Assembly: GCF_037893015.1 (NCBI RefSeq) | Contig: NC_133658.1 | Location: forward strand, 61,919,636 to 61,983,635 | Source: Macrotis lagotis | Lineage: Eukaryota; Chordata; Mammalia; Peramelemorphia; Peramelidae | Direction: 5' to 3' | Length of the DNA stretch: 64,000 bases | Shown here: piece after piece, positions 11,326 to 23,364 of the stretch | How positions within the stretch are numbered: the stretch's first letter is position 1 | Layout of the letters: the number at the start of each line of letters is the position of its first letter | Translations under genes and position numbers: made by a program | Notes under the pieces: model-generated | Database searches by the model: none | Seen by the model: only the letters and a program-made list of their open reading frames with translations | What the model was told of the DNA's origin: nothing

Positions 11326-12599
11326 AAAAAACCAATCCAAATAACCATTAAAAAAAAAGCTAAATGTTCATGGTTACAAAGGACATTCTGCCTAACAGAA
11401 GGATAATCCAATTTTATGGCCTATGGTAAGAATTCATCTGTTGATTATTAAAACTGCAGGATGTGTCTCTGTCCCAAGTCAAATATGCTTTTAGGGTGAG
11501 AAATGTAGCTACTGTGGCGAATCAAAGAGCAGAGCTGCCACACTGAACGAACACAGGTTGGGATAGTAAGAAAAAGAAAATAAAATGAGCTTCCAAACAG
11601 ACAAAAAAAAAGGAAAAAATGAATAAAATAAACATTACAACCATAATTCCTTCAGTTTTTTTCACTTATGGATGGATTGAACAGTACTATGTATGGTGCT
11701 TAGAAAATGCTATTGAGCAGATGAATAGTAAAAAAAAAAGTAAAGAATGTAAATGTCCCATCTTAGTGCCATTTTAACAACTTGTTTGTGGAGCTCAACA
11801 TAAAATAAGGTATTGGTTCTATTGGTACAATCCAACTGAATCCCATCACTGTTGGTATCCCTACCCCAAAAAGGAGAGTTGTGAGAATTGAGATATTATG
11901 TTTAAAAGGCTTTTAAGCTACATATGGCATGCCTAGACTGTATAGCTTTTGTTTTTTCCAAAACTTTTTTTTTAATCTGAACCCAGGCACTCCTGACTCC
12001 AGGGCCCGTGCTTTATCCACTGTGCCACCTAGCCGCCCCCAAAACTTCTTGATAATATAGAAATAATGGGTTTTTTGTAATCCATTTTACAGAGAAACCT
12101 GGATGGTAAAACCAGGTTTTGAACCCAAGTTTTCTACTTAACATAGCAAAAAAATTAGACCTATAAATTTAAACACCAAAATAGGACCATTTTCATACAC
12201 ACAGCAGAAGATAAAAAGAGAATTCTAGATGAAATGAAATCTCCATGTTTTACAGCTATCTTTTTAAAAAGTAATGTAATAGAAAATAACAAATTCCACA
12301 CCTTACCTTAAATTTTTTCATATTATCCTTGTTTTCTTTGTTCTCTTCTGTACACTTAAAAAAGTTCTAGTGGCCCTCTTTTTTTGGTACTACTACTGTT
12401 AACTCTTCTTCCCCTTAGATCCTTCTCCACAATTAAAACAGAAAATAAAAATGTACTTCTCATAAGAAAAAAGTAGTGAAGCAAAACATATACTTAGAGT
12501 GGCCATATCTAAAAATGTATCTCTGCCACCTTGTGTTTGTAACCAGGGGTTCAAAAGAGGAGGGGTAGAGAAGGGAATAAACATTTTTATGTTTATGTT
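11326..12599. other. Unassigned stretch with one SINE fragment
   Basis: No gene. Contains an antisense SINE remnant at 11966-12042 and otherwise AT-rich unique sequence. Confidence 0.4.
11966..12042 (-). mobile_element. tRNA-derived SINE, 5' half only
   Basis: Minus strand reads ggggcggctaggtggcacag...agcacgggccctggagtcaggagtgcctgggttcaga, then breaks off at a T-run; the usual 3' half is missing. Confidence 0.75.
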
Positions 12600-12830
12600 T
12601 TTATTAATTGATTGTACCAGGTATTATATTAGATCTCATTTGACCCTCATAGAATCCTAAAAAAGAGATGCTGTTATTATCCCCATTTTGCAGTTGAGGA
12701 AACTGATACAAACAGGATAAGTGACTTGTCCAGGGTCACAAAGCTTGTAAGTGTCTTAAGTTCAAATATTCAAATCAGGTTCTCCTGATTCCAGGAGAAC
12801 TGTGTCACTTAGCTGCCCTGGGTGTGGTCT
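12600..12830 (-). mobile_element. MIR-like CORE-SINE
   Basis: Plus strand shows ttattatccccattttgcag, ttgaggaaactgatac, gtgacttgtccagggtcac and acttagctgccct, the complement of a MIR/THER SINE. Confidence 0.75.
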
Positions 12831-14084
12831 TTGTGAAGCTGGCATTTGGTGGGAGGGAGTCAAGCCTTGATTAAATAACTTGGGTTCTCCTTCCTGGTAA
12901 GGGAAACCTAATCAAGACTTCAATTTAGACTTTGCCTAGATTAACAATACACAGGAGCAGACACATGTAATTCTGACCTGATATACTTTCTCTGAGGAAT
13001 GTGCCAAGACCATCTTCCAATGCCAATTGTCTGCTTCATCTCCTGACAGGAATCAAACACTAACTCAGAGAAATGTAGGCAGAGTGAGAATGGTGCAGAA
13101 TAGGACAAGTGGACCGCACTGACTCTATCTTGTGACACAGATCTGGAGCTAGCTCAGTTCCCTCTTTATTCAAATATGGTTCTAGTTCAACTTCTGTCTC
13201 GTGAAAAAAATTTTATTCAATTGTGAAAATTGGGAGAAAAGCTTATTGTATTGTTTGAATCCAGGCTTACATGGCTAAAAAACTGAATTCTGTTGTTTAG
13301 AGACTCTTAACTAAGGAACCCAGGTTATGGTGACCAAAAACCCATTCAGAGTCAAAGATTGATGCAAAGAATTTTCTCACAATTGTACATTCAAACAAAC
13401 AATGTCTTATCTGAAAACTGGCCCCATATTGATCAATCAGTTATTATTTCCACGTTTCTCTGATTATTTCCTGACATTTGGGGGAGGTGGACACCTCTTT
13501 TTCTGATTTCAAGGAATTTAACTCCCTTAATTTCTCTCCCTCAACTTATCACTTAATCTTTCAGAAAATTAGAAATCAAACTACCTAATGTTGTGATTGT
13601 TTCCTTTTAATTGGCCTTATTGGTTGTTTTTAATGTATAAAATTCTGTCTCTGTTTATATTTGGGTTCAGACCTATGCTGAGGAGGTCTCATTTAGCAAT
13701 TGGCAAGCATTACTTAATAAATCCATATAGTCACATCAAACTTTTGTTTCCTCAGTTATTTCCTCTCTCATATGTCAAGAGAAGAGACTCTGGAGATACT
13801 TATTTCTGCTTTCCTGAAAGTCACAATCAAATAAGCCCATGTGGGCACACATAATCTACATGGGCAAATACATACATACATACATACATACATACATACA
13901 CCCTATATTTCCATTACATCTATATCAGGAAGTAGATAACATGCTTCCTCATTGGTCTTTTGTAGATATGGTTGGTTAGTCATTACACTTATCAGAGTTC
14001 TGTAAGGTCCAAAATATCCTATCTATGATAAGAAATGGAAGCAGAGCTCCAAGCCTAGAGCATTTTATTTTATTTCATTTTATT
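12831..14084. other. Unassigned stretch
   Basis: No gene recognised. Largely unique AT-rich sequence with a tetranucleotide repeat at 13868-13900. Confidence 0.4.
13868..13900. repeat. (CATA)n microsatellite
   Basis: About eight tandem cata units. Confidence 0.95.
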
Positions 14085-15832
14085 TTTTTTGAGTTTAATA
14101 CATATTTATTTTTTTATTTTTGTACAAATGATGTTTTTTATACATTACTAAAATATTCTTGTTTAAGAGTAAACATAATACCCCCTTCCCCCCAAAAAAT
14201 AGAGACCCTCATGAGCAATAAAAGAAAGGAAAGGAAAGAGAAAAAATAAAAATAAAAAATAAAAAACAATGTGCTTCAGTCTGTGTTTGATCACCACCAG
14301 CTCTGTCACAGGTGGATCATATTCTTTATGAAAAGTCTATCACAAAAGCTACTTCCATATTTTTCCATCATTGCCACTGCTGATCGCAACTCCCTCCATT
14401 CATACCTCCCTTACTACCATATACTATATTTTCACACTGCTCCTCTTCTTAAAAGTGCTGTAGGGTAGCTGAGTGGTGCAGCAGACTGATCACTGGCCCT
14501 GGGGCCAAGAGGCCCCTAGCACACATACCACCCCTTAGGCCCAGCATCCACCTGGCCCTGTGGTCCTGGACAGGCCACCCAATCCCAGCCCCTTGCAAGA
14601 AGTAAAAAAGAAAATGTGTTATATCTGACCACTCTCCCTCATGGTCCACCAACTCCTCCATCACTCACATCCCCTCCTTCCCCCATCCCTCTTATCTCCT
14701 TTTTAGTCTAGATGTCTATACCCCATTGAGTATATATGCTGTTTCCTCTCTGAGCCACTTCTGATGAAAGCAAAGTTTCCCTTATCCCCCCACCTCGCCT
14801 TCCCCCTTCCATATCATTGCAGTAGCTCACTGCAATAATAAAAAAAATGTTATTATACAAAATATCTTAACCTTATTCCACCTCTCCTTTCTCTTACTCC
14901 TATTACCTTTCCCTTTTAGCCATTGACTCCATTTTTACAATATTCCATATCTTCAAATTCAGTTCTCTCCTGTGCTACATCTGTAAAAGCTCCTCTAACT
15001 ACTCTACTAAATAAGAAGTTTCATATGAGTATTATCAGTAACATTTTTTTATGCAGGAATACATACAGTTCATCATCATTAAGTCCCTCCTATTTTAACC
15101 TCCTCCACTCTCTATGCTTCACTTGAGTCCTATATTTGAAGGTCAATCTTTCTGTTCAGCTCTGGTTGTTTCAACAGGAACATTTGAAATTCCCCTGGTT
15201 CATAGAAAGTCTGTCTTTTCCCCTGGAAGACGATGTTCAGTTTTGATGGGTAGTTGATTCTCAGTTGCATTCTGATCTCCTTTGCCTTCTGGAATATTAT
15301 ATTCCAATCCCTACAAACCCTTAATGTAGTTGCTGCTAAGTCCTGTGTGATCCTGACTGCAGCTCCATGATATTTGAATTGTATCCTGGCTGCTTGTAAT
15401 ATTTTCTCTTTGACTTGGGAGTTCTGGAACTTGGCTATAATATTGCTGAGGGTTGTTTTTTTGGGGGGGGATCTCTTTCTGGGGGAGATCAATGGATTCT
15501 CTCAATTTCTATTTTGCCCTCTTCTTCTAGGAGATCTGGGCAATTTTCCTGTAGTAATTCTTTGAAAATGATGTCAAGGCTCTTTTCCTGATCATGACTT
15601 TCAGGTATTCCAATAATTTTTAAATTATCTTTCCTGAATCTGTTTTCCATATCAGTTTTTTTTCAATGAGATGTTTCACATTTTTTTCTAATTTTTCATT
15701 CATTTGGTGTTGAAGTATTGTGTCTTGATTACTCATAAAGGCAACAGCTTCCTTTAGCTCCATTCTAGATCTGAAGTATTTATGTTCCTCAGAGAGCTTT
15801 CTTATCTCTTTTTTTCATCTGGCCAATTCTGC
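14085..15832 (-). mobile_element. HAL1-type half-L1: ORF1 followed by 3' region, no ORF2
   Basis: The minus-strand frame 15130-15492 encodes an L1 ORF1 C-terminal domain (SQVKEKILQAAR, ITQDLAATTLR, FQKAKEIRMQLRINYPSKL, EPGEFQMFLLKQPEL). Upstream (15493-15780), broken frames give the ORF1 RRM (LKIIGIPESHDQEKS). After the ORF1 stop there is about 1 kb without any endonuclease or RT motif, ending in a T-rich (plus) run near 14085-14120. ORF1 without ORF2 is the known HAL1 architecture. A SINE-like block lies at 14456-14600 in the opposite sense. An alternative is a normal L1 with ORF2 deleted. Confidence 0.65.
14456..14600 (+). mobile_element. SINE-like segment embedded in the half-L1
   Basis: gtagggtagctgagtggtgc, actggccctggggccaagag, gtggtcctggacaggccacc and cccttgcaagaag follow the order of the local tRNA-derived SINE but are far more diverged. 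No target duplication seen, so it may be an old internal part of the element. Confidence 0.5.
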
Positions 15833-15990
15833 TTTTTTTTTTTTTTTAGATTTTTGCAAGGCAGTGGGGTTAAGTGGCTTGCCCAAGGCCACACAGCTAG
15901 GTAATTATTAAGTGTCTGAGGTAGGATTTGAACTCAGGTACTCCTGACTCCAGGGCCGGTGCTCTATCCACTGCGCCACCTAGCAGCCCC
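15833..15990 (-). mobile_element. tRNA-derived SINE, full length, inserted in ORF1
   Basis: Complement of the standard SINE, from T-run and ttttgcaaggcagtggggtt to ctctatccactgcgccaccta. It cuts the half-L1 ORF1 coiled-coil coding part. Confidence 0.92.
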
Positions 15991-16427
15991 CAATTGTTTT
16001 TTATGTATAAATTGTTCTCCTGATTCTGCTCACTTCACTTTTCATCAGTTCATTTTGCCCATGATTCTCTGAAATCATCTCCTTTAGTGACTAGACACAA
16101 AGTATTAGGGATCTGAGTCCCTGGGACTCTGGTATCCTTATCTAAAGCTGTCTAACCAGCCGTGAAACATCTCAATGGTCAATCTTACTACCCAGGGAAA
16201 TGGAGAAGGTTTTGTCTCTGATTGTGTTGGGAGGTTACTCTACCTGGTGCTGCCTTTGATGCTAGGGTTCCCTTTCCTGCTATCCATGTGCTCCTGGCTA
16301 AGTTTTATATAATTCTGGAGTGAAAAAAATTGCTTACTGTAATTCCTCATTGAATTTTTTGAACAACATTTGATCTGGTGGCAATGGGCTTTGGCAAGAA
16401 CAGGTAAATGGGAAATCTTATAAAGTC

Positions 16428-16460
<33 letters not shown>

Positions 16461-17084
16461 TATATATATGTCTTATAAAGCCCTTTTTACTAATGTACAG
16501 TACCTCATCCTAATTCTTCAATGCCCTTTCTTTCCTTTCTGTCACAACTCTGTGAATCATAGTACACACAAATGAATCATGTCAAAAGCAAACACACTGT
16601 AGCCCAAGTAAGACTTCTATTAATAGATTTCCAGGGTTTATTTCCCTTTTTTGGGACTTTTCTTTGTGATCCTGCTGGAAGTAGATGACCTTCCTACTGG
16701 ACTATAAATATGCAACTAGGAATGATAAAACAAAATATCCCAGAGCCTTGTTCTAATGGTAGCTTGAGGTAATAAGAGCTAGTGGTTAACATTTTATATC
16801 CATTTAAAGTTTTAAAGCCCTTTATATCACTAGAGGAAAAGTGACTTGTATGGGGTCATATAGTTAGTGTGCAAGGTGAGATTTGATGTCATGTCTTCAA
16901 ACTTCAGTGTCTAGCACTAAACTCAACTTGGCTAGTTGAGTTTAAAGAGCATGGCATACTTCTCTCTCCTGCCAAAGGTGAAGGGTAACACAGGAAGTAT
17001 TCAAGGAACCACTGTCTCCCTCAGATGATCAAACAGTCAAAGTGGCAGCTGTGGTGGGAGAGCTAGGCATTACAAAGAATAGGT
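15991..17084. other. Unassigned stretch with TA microsatellite
   Basis: 16000-16080 resembles antisense L1 3' sequence (ctcctgattctgctcacttc). 16428-16470 is an interrupted (TA)n run. 16790-16920 may be a decayed MIR. No gene. Confidence 0.4.
16428..16470. repeat. (TA)n microsatellite
   Basis: Alternating ta with two single-base interruptions (tgtata, tacata). Confidence 0.9.
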
Positions 17085-17700
17085 GATGTTCTCATTTGTA
17101 CAAAAATATTCATAGCAGCCCTGTTTGTGATGGCAAAGAATTGGAAATTGAGTGAATGTCCATCAGTTGGGGAATGACTGAACAAATTGTGGTATGTGCA
17201 CATTAAGGAACACTATTGTTCTATTAGAAACCAGGAAGGATGGGAATTCAGAGAATCTTGGAAGGATCTGCATGAACTGATGCTGAGTGAGATGAACAGA
17301 ACCAGAAGAACATTATACACCCTAATAGCAACATAGGGATGATGATCAACCCTAATGGACATGCTCATTCCATCAGTGCAATAATCAGGGACAATTTTGG
17401 AGTGTCTGTGATAGCAAATACTATCTATATCCAGAGAAGGAATTGTGGAGTTTGAGCAAAGACCAAAAACTATTACCTTTAATTTTAAAAAATGTAATAT
17501 TGTTATGTAATTTTGCTATCTCTTATATTTTTTTCCTTAAGAATATGATTTCTCTCTCAACACATTCAACTTAGATCAATGTATAACATGGAAACAATGT
17601 AAAGACTAACAGACTTCATTATGTGGGGGGTGGTGGGAGGGAATTGAGATTAGGGGGAAAATTTTAAAATTCAAAAATAAATAATAAATAAATAAATATA
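17085..17700 (+). mobile_element. L1, 5'-truncated, 3' end
   Basis: Starts at the ORF2 tail (catttgtacaaaaatattca; gcaaagaattggaaattg), includes the gatgctgagtgagatgaac block, G-rich 3'UTR (gtggggggtggtgggaggg) and A-rich end (aataaataataaataaataa). Confidence 0.85.
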
Positions 17701-18039
17701 CAACAATAAATTGGTTATGTAAGATGAGTGTGAATGAGGAATTGAGGTTGATACTGAAATAGTACATGGCTGAGTGGTGAGATCCTCGATGATAAAAGGG
17801 AAATTGTAAAGACTCCATTGCTCAAAGAATATAGATTTCCTAAAACTAAACTTGATATTTGCAGCAAAATGGAAACAAGAGCATAGTTCTTTCTATATAC
17901 CAAGATAGTTTAGGTTTGCATTAATTTTCATCAAATCTTCTCTTCTGTAGTACGGTATAAAGAAAAGACTACTGACATAGTGCCAAGAAGATCTAGATTT
18001 CATGATGAACAGGTAGATTGCAGGAAAAAAAAATATGAA
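17701..18039. other. Unassigned stretch
   Basis: Nothing recognised; AT-rich between two L1 fragments. Confidence 0.35.
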
Positions 18040-18445
18040 AAGACTTATACAAAATGATGCCAAATAAAATGAACAGAACCAGGAAAACATTGTACATAAT
18101 AATAGCAATATTGTATGATGATCAAGTATAAATGACATTTCTTCTCAGCAACACAATGATCAAAGAAAATTATGAAGGACTCATGATGAAAAAGATTATC
18201 CACATCCAGATAAAGAACTGATGGACTCTGAATGCAGATCAAAGCATATTTTTTAATTTACTTTTTTTTATAATTTTTTTCCCTTTTGGTATGTGTCTTC
18301 TTTTCACAACTCTAATGTGGAAATTTATCTTACATGATTACACTTACATAACCTATATCAAATTGCTTACCATTTTAGGATGAGGAGAAAGAGAGAGAAA
18401 AATGTGGAATTCAAAATCTTATAAAAATGAATGCTGAATAGGAAT
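18040..18445 (+). mobile_element. L1 3' end, old cohort
   Basis: aaaatgaacagaaccaggaaaac, then atccacatccagataaagaac, then 3'UTR ending aaaatgtggaattcaaaatc. Abuts a second L1 copy that starts within ORF2. Confidence 0.7.
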
Positions 18446-18624
18446 AAATGGAGTGTTCCTTAAAATGATAGGCTATATCTATCTAAAATCTTCAGTAGGC
18501 ATTATATATAATGTGGATAAGCTAGAAGCATTCCCAATAAGATCAGGGGTGAAACAAAGATATTCATTATCACCACTGCTATTCAATATCTTATTAGAAA
18601 TGTTAGCTTTAACAATGCTAAAAG

Positions 18625-18988
18625 ACTTCTGATGGAAAATACCATCCATATCCAGAAAAGGAACTGAGGAATTTAAATGTAGAGTTAAAAGATCAAAGTT
18701 TACTATCTTCAGTTTTTAAAAGTTGTCTTATATATTGTATCATTTTTTTCTCTCTAATATTTTTTCTTCTGTTTTGATTCTTTCACAACATGATTAATAT
18801 GAATCTATGTTTAGCATGGTTATACATGGTGGAGCCTATATTATATTGCTTTCTATCAGGAGGAGGGGGGAGGGAAGGGAGGGAGGGAGAAAAATGTAAA
18901 ACTCAAAACTTTGCAAAAAATGATTGCTGAAAACTGCTGTGGTATGTAGTTGAAAAAATAACCTAAAAATATTATTAAAAAATATTAG
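18625..18988 (+). mobile_element. L1 3' fragment nested in an older L1
   Basis: Begins at gacttctgatggaaaatacc, contains 3'UTR (gtggagcctatattatattgc; ggagggaagggaggg) and an A-rich tail. Sits between 'ctttaacaatgct' and the resumption 'ttttagcaatgag', an approximate target duplication shared with the adjoining SINE. Confidence 0.7.
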
Positions 18989-18991
18989 TTT

Positions 18992-19143
18992 GGGGGCAGC
19001 TAGGTGGAGCAGTGAATAGAGCACTGGCCCTGAAGTCAGAAGTACCTGAGTTCAAACCCGGCCTCAGACACTTAAATTACCTAGCTGTGTGGCCTTGGGC
19101 AAGCCACTTAACCCCATTTGCCTTGCAAAAACCTAAAAAAAAA
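18992..19143 (+). mobile_element. tRNA-derived SINE, full length
   Basis: gggggcagctaggtggagc... to ...ccttgcaaaaacctaaaa. Lies directly after the nested L1 tail. Confidence 0.93.
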
Positions 19144-19738
19144 TTGTTTTAGCAATGAGAGAAGAAAAAGAAATAGAAGAAATTAGAAGAAGTAATGAAG
19201 AAACAAAACTTAGTCTTTGCAGATGATATGATGGTATACTTAGAGAATCCTTGAAAATCATCTAAAATACCTTGTGGCAAGATATAAAATAAACTCACAT
19301 AAATAACATTTTTATATATTACCAACAAGACACAGCAGCAAGAGATAGAAAGAGAAATTCCATTTAAAATAATCTTAGATAACATAAAATACTTGGGAGT
19401 CTACCAGTCAAGACAAATTCATAAACTATATGAAAACAACTATAAAACACTTTTCACACAAATAAAATCAGATCTAAATAAATAAATGTCAACTGCTCAT
19501 AGATAGGTCTAGCTAATATAATAAAAATGTCAATTCTACCTAAATTAAATTACTTTTTTCAATACCATGCAATCAAACTACCAAAAACTATTTTGAGCTA
19601 GAAAAAATAGTAGCTAATCCAAATGGAGGAAAAAAAGGTTAAGAAAATCAAGAGAATCAGTGAAAAAAATGCAAAAGAAAGTGAGCAATTTTAAGTTACT
19701 AGATCTTATATAGCATTAGTTATTAAAACTGTTTGGTA

Positions 19739-19924
19739 GGGGGTGGCTAGGTGGCGTAGTAGATAAAGCACCAGCCTTGGAGTCAGGAGTACCTGGGTTC
19801 AAATCCAGTCTCAAACACTTAATAATTACCTAGCTGTGTGGCCTTGGGCAAGCCACTTAACCCCATTTGCCTTGCAAAAAACCTAAAAAATAAAACAAAC
19901 CGCAAAATAAAACAAAAAAAAAAA
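19739..19924 (+). mobile_element. tRNA-derived SINE with target duplication
   Basis: Full-length copy with a long A-rich tail, flanked by aaaactgtttggta and aaaacctgtttggta inside L1 ORF2. Confidence 0.93.
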
Positions 19925-20220
19925 CCTGTTTGGTACTGGCTAAGAAGTAGAACGGATGATTAGTGGAATAGATTAGTGCAAAATAACAGTAATAAATGAC
20001 TCTAGTAATTTATTGTTTGATAACCCAAAGACTCCAGTTTCTGGGATAAAAACTCACTCTTCGGATAAAAACTGCTGGGGAAAACTGGAGAATAGTATGG
20101 TGGCATAGATCAACGTCTCACACCCTATAACAAGATAGAGTCAAAAATGGGTACAGAATTTAGACATAAAAGGGGATACATAAGCCAATTAGGAGAACAA
20201 GCAATGTCAGTCAGATCTAT

Positions 20221-20657
20221 TGTTAAGGTCCGAGAAAAGTCCCCAATTACAGAAAAGTGACACTTGACACGATGGAGTTGCAATAGCAAGGGTTTATTAA
20301 ACTAGCTTGAGCTAGGGTTCCATCCTAGGTCAGGGCTAGGATCCTGGAACCCCGAGTAAAGTGAGGAGAGACCTTATATATGGTTTGGTAAGGGAGTTTC
20401 AAGCATCTGCCTGCAGATTGTCTTGAGATGGTGCGGCATGTTCTTATTGAATGCAGGTCCTTGGAGAAGCCCCCCTGCTGCATAGTCTGAGGGCTGACCA
20501 GGCAGAATCTTCAGAAGCTGATCCGGCAGAAACTCAGCTAGCTGACCAAGCAGAGACTTAGGGGAAGAATTTAGGCAACAGTTCATAGGTTTCGACATTC
20601 AGGGTCTTACAGGCATTCAGGCTAAAGTTCACAGATTTTGAAACTCAGGGTCTTACA
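20221..20657 (-). mobile_element. Solo LTR, class I-like endogenous retrovirus (fossil)
   Basis: 437 bp with TGT...ACA ends on the minus strand, exact 4-bp duplication CTAT at 20217-20220 and 20658-20661. Promoter TATA-like box at 20372-20383 and AATAAA complement at 20293-20298 give the U3-R-U5 order. No internal viral sequence: a solo LTR. The 4-bp duplication points to a gammaretrovirus-like class I family. It postdates the L1 it sits in. The U3 begins with a duplicated ~46-bp unit. Confidence 0.88.
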
Positions 20658-21869
20658 CTATGACCAAAGAAGAGATAAAGAACATTATAAAATACAAAAT
20701 GGATAACATTGCTTACATTAAATTGAAAAGTTTTTACACAAATAAAATCAATGCAACCAAGATTAAAAGGAAGGCAGTAAGTAGCTAAACAATTTTTAAA
20801 GCTGGTATTTCTGATAAAGGATTCTTTTCTAAAATATATATAGAGAACTGAGTCAAATTTATAGGAATGCAAATCATTCCCCAATTGTTAAATGGTCAAA
20901 GGTTATGAAAAGGCAATTCTCAGATGAAGAAATTAAAGCTACCTATAGTCATATGAAAAAATACTCTAAATCATTATTGATTAGAGAAAGGCAAAATTAA
21001 AACAACTTTGAAGTGTTACATCTATCAGATTGATCAATATGATTAGAAAGGAGATGTTGGAGAGAATGTGGGAAAACTAGGGCACTAATGCATTGTTGGT
21101 GGAGTTGTGAACTGATCCCACCTTTCTGGAGAAAAATTTGGAACTACATCCAAAGGGCAAAAAGACTCTGCATACCCTTTGATCCAGCAATACCACTACT
21201 GCCATCTGTATCCCAAAGAGATCATAAGAAAGGGGAAATGACATACATGTACAAAAATATTTATAGCAGCTCTTTTTGTAGTGGCAAAGAATTGGAAATT
21301 GAAGGGATGCCCATCAACTGGGTAATGGCTGAACAAATAGTGGTATATGAATGTGATGAAACACTATTGTTCTGTAAGAAATCATGAGGGATGGGGCTTC
21401 AAGTTATGTGAGTGATTATCAACTATAAAGAACTTGCTCATTTCAGTAGTACAATAATTAAAGACAATTCTAAACGACTTGTCATGGAAAATATTGTCCT
21501 CCAGAGAAGGAACTGTGGAGTTTAAATGCTGACCAAAGCTTCCTATTTTCAACTTTTAAGAGTTGTCTTATGTATTGTCTTTTTTCTCTCTAATGTTTTT
21601 TCTTCCATTTGGATTTTATTCTGCATTCATAACATGATTAATATGAAACTATGTTTAGCATGGGTATACATGTAGAGTCTATAATAGGTTGCTTTCTGTC
21701 AAGGGGAGGGGGAGGGAAGAGAGAGAGGAAGGGAGAAAAATATGAAACTCAAGATCCTGAAAAAAATGATTATTGGAAATTATCTTTGCATGCAGTTGGA
21801 AAAATAAAATATTGTGAAAAAGTAAATGCTGAAAATTGTCTTTACATATAATTGGGGGAGAGGGGAGAT

Positions 21870-22080
21870 TATCTAGATTTCAGCCTTTTATAAAACATTT
21901 ATGACCTATATGGCTATGGGTAAGTCATTTAATCTTTCTCAGTTTCAATTTTTTTAATCTATATATTTAGTATATTTTTAGACTTTGTCTCACAGGGTTA
22001 TTTCACAGCTTAAATGAACTATTAATAAATAAAAATAATTTTGCAAAATTAAAGTGCCATGTAAATGTCATTATTGTCAG
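21870..22080 (+). mobile_element. MIR-like SINE
   Basis: gctatgggtaagtcatttaatctttctcag, then cacagggttatttcacag...aatgaac, then tgccatgtaaatgtcattattg. Confidence 0.65.
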
Positions 22081-22194
22081 TGAACTTCCTTGTCTCTGTG
22101 TAGATGAGACTGGCCTTAGAAGGATTTTTTTTAAAATTCTGACATGAGAGTGCCTTCTAAATTTTTAATTTGAGAAGTGTTATTATATAAGGCC

Positions 22195-22395
22195 AGGGAC
22201 TTTCTTTATAAATGTTTATGATTATCCTATATTACTTCTGTGTATATAGATTCCTCCAGTTGTTAATGCCGTTTCCCTCCTCAAATTATCATCTATGAGG
22301 CCATTAGACTATAAGTTACGTAAGGGCAAGGAGTTTATTTTGTCATTGAACCCTCAGTTCCTGGTACAATTCTTTGCAAATAGTAGATAATTTTT
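22195..22395 (+). mobile_element. L2 LINE 3' end
   Basis: gactataagttacgtaagggcaagga, then tgaaccctcagttcctggtac and aaatagtagataattttt match the L2 terminal block. Confidence 0.6.
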
Positions 22396-22485
22396 CATGG
22401 GTCAAAGATTGTATTGCTGGTACAGTAATATCCACATAGTAGACTTGGAAGTAAATGAATTCTGCTTTAAGGTAGCTTTGCCAAA

Positions 22486-22651
22486 GGGGTGGCTAAGTGG
22501 TGCAGTGGATAAGAGCATCAGTCTTGGAGTCAGGAGTACCTGAGTTCAAATCCAGCCTCAGACACTTAATAATTACCTAGCTGTGTGGCCTTGGGCAAGC
22601 CACTTAACACCATTGCCTTGCAAAAAACTAAAAATAACTAAATAAAATAAA
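22486..22651 (+). mobile_element. tRNA-derived SINE with exact target duplication
   Basis: Full-length copy flanked by perfect gtagctttgccaaa (22472-22485 and 22652-22665). The duplicated site lies in an antisense MIR remnant (22652-22745). Confidence 0.95.
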
Positions 22652-22784
22652 GTAGCTTTGCCAAAGTCTCATAGTAATAGGGTTGGATTTTGAACCCAGG
22701 TTCCCCTATTGCAAAGCCAATGTTCTTACCATGGTATCTTTCCACCCTGTGCTCCTCTTATCTAAGAGGCATCTAGAATTAGAA

Positions 22785-22958
22785 CAGGGCATTCCAAACT
22801 TACTTTTAAAAGTTTTTATTGAAACAATGGACAATATATTTTGATTTGCCATTTTAGTGAGAGTTCTGTGGTAGCTTGGCTTCATTTACTAAATCATTTA
22901 GTAAACTCACAGGTGACCACATAAAATCACCCACAGGTTGCATTTTGGACAGTCCTGG
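22785..22958. mobile_element. hAT-like MITE
   Basis: Imperfect terminal inverted repeats (cagggcattccaaac at left; gcattttggacagtcctg at right), ~174 bp, no ORF. Target duplication is only partly recognisable. Confidence 0.6.
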
Positions 22959-23364
22959 TCTAGAGCCTAGTGTGGCAATGATTGATGAAGCCCTCTAAGT
23001 CACTAGAGGAAAAGTGTCCCTCTTGAGGACTCAGGTCCAAGGACCATTGGACCAGTAAGTACCATCCTATCCAAGGTTCCCCAGCATGTGTCTTTTTTCT
23101 ACCATGGTCAAGTCATAAATCCTCTTCACAATCCTCACTTGCTGTGTCCATTTTCACTCTGCTCATAGTTGATTGAACATTTTTTAGCATCCCTACTTAA
23201 AATATTTTCTCCTTTTTGCCAAACTTTTAGATTCCTACCTATCCCTGAAGTCCTCCTTGACCAGGCAAATCAACATTTTCTTTTTATGAATGTCATCCAC
23301 ATCTCATACCTTGCAGTTTAGCACACTAATTTTTTCATGCAAACTAAATTTCTCTCTATGAGGC

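Larger units (their letters stand above)
18446..21860 (+). mobile_element. Old L1 spanning ORF2 RT to 3'UTR, broken by four insertions
   Basis: ORF2 pieces in order: RT motif RSGVKQ-YSLSPLLFNILLE (18540-18605), RT catalytic FADDMMVYLENP (19218-19254), C-terminal part (19925-20216), cysteine cluster LMHCWWSCELIPPFW (21088-21135), then 3'UTR to an A-rich end near 21800-21860. Insertions: L1 18625-18988, SINE 18992-19143, SINE 19739-19924, LTR 20221-20657. Frames are broken by several stops and indels. About 17 bases of the L1 (ggaaaggg... block) are missing at the LTR site. Confidence 0.85.
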
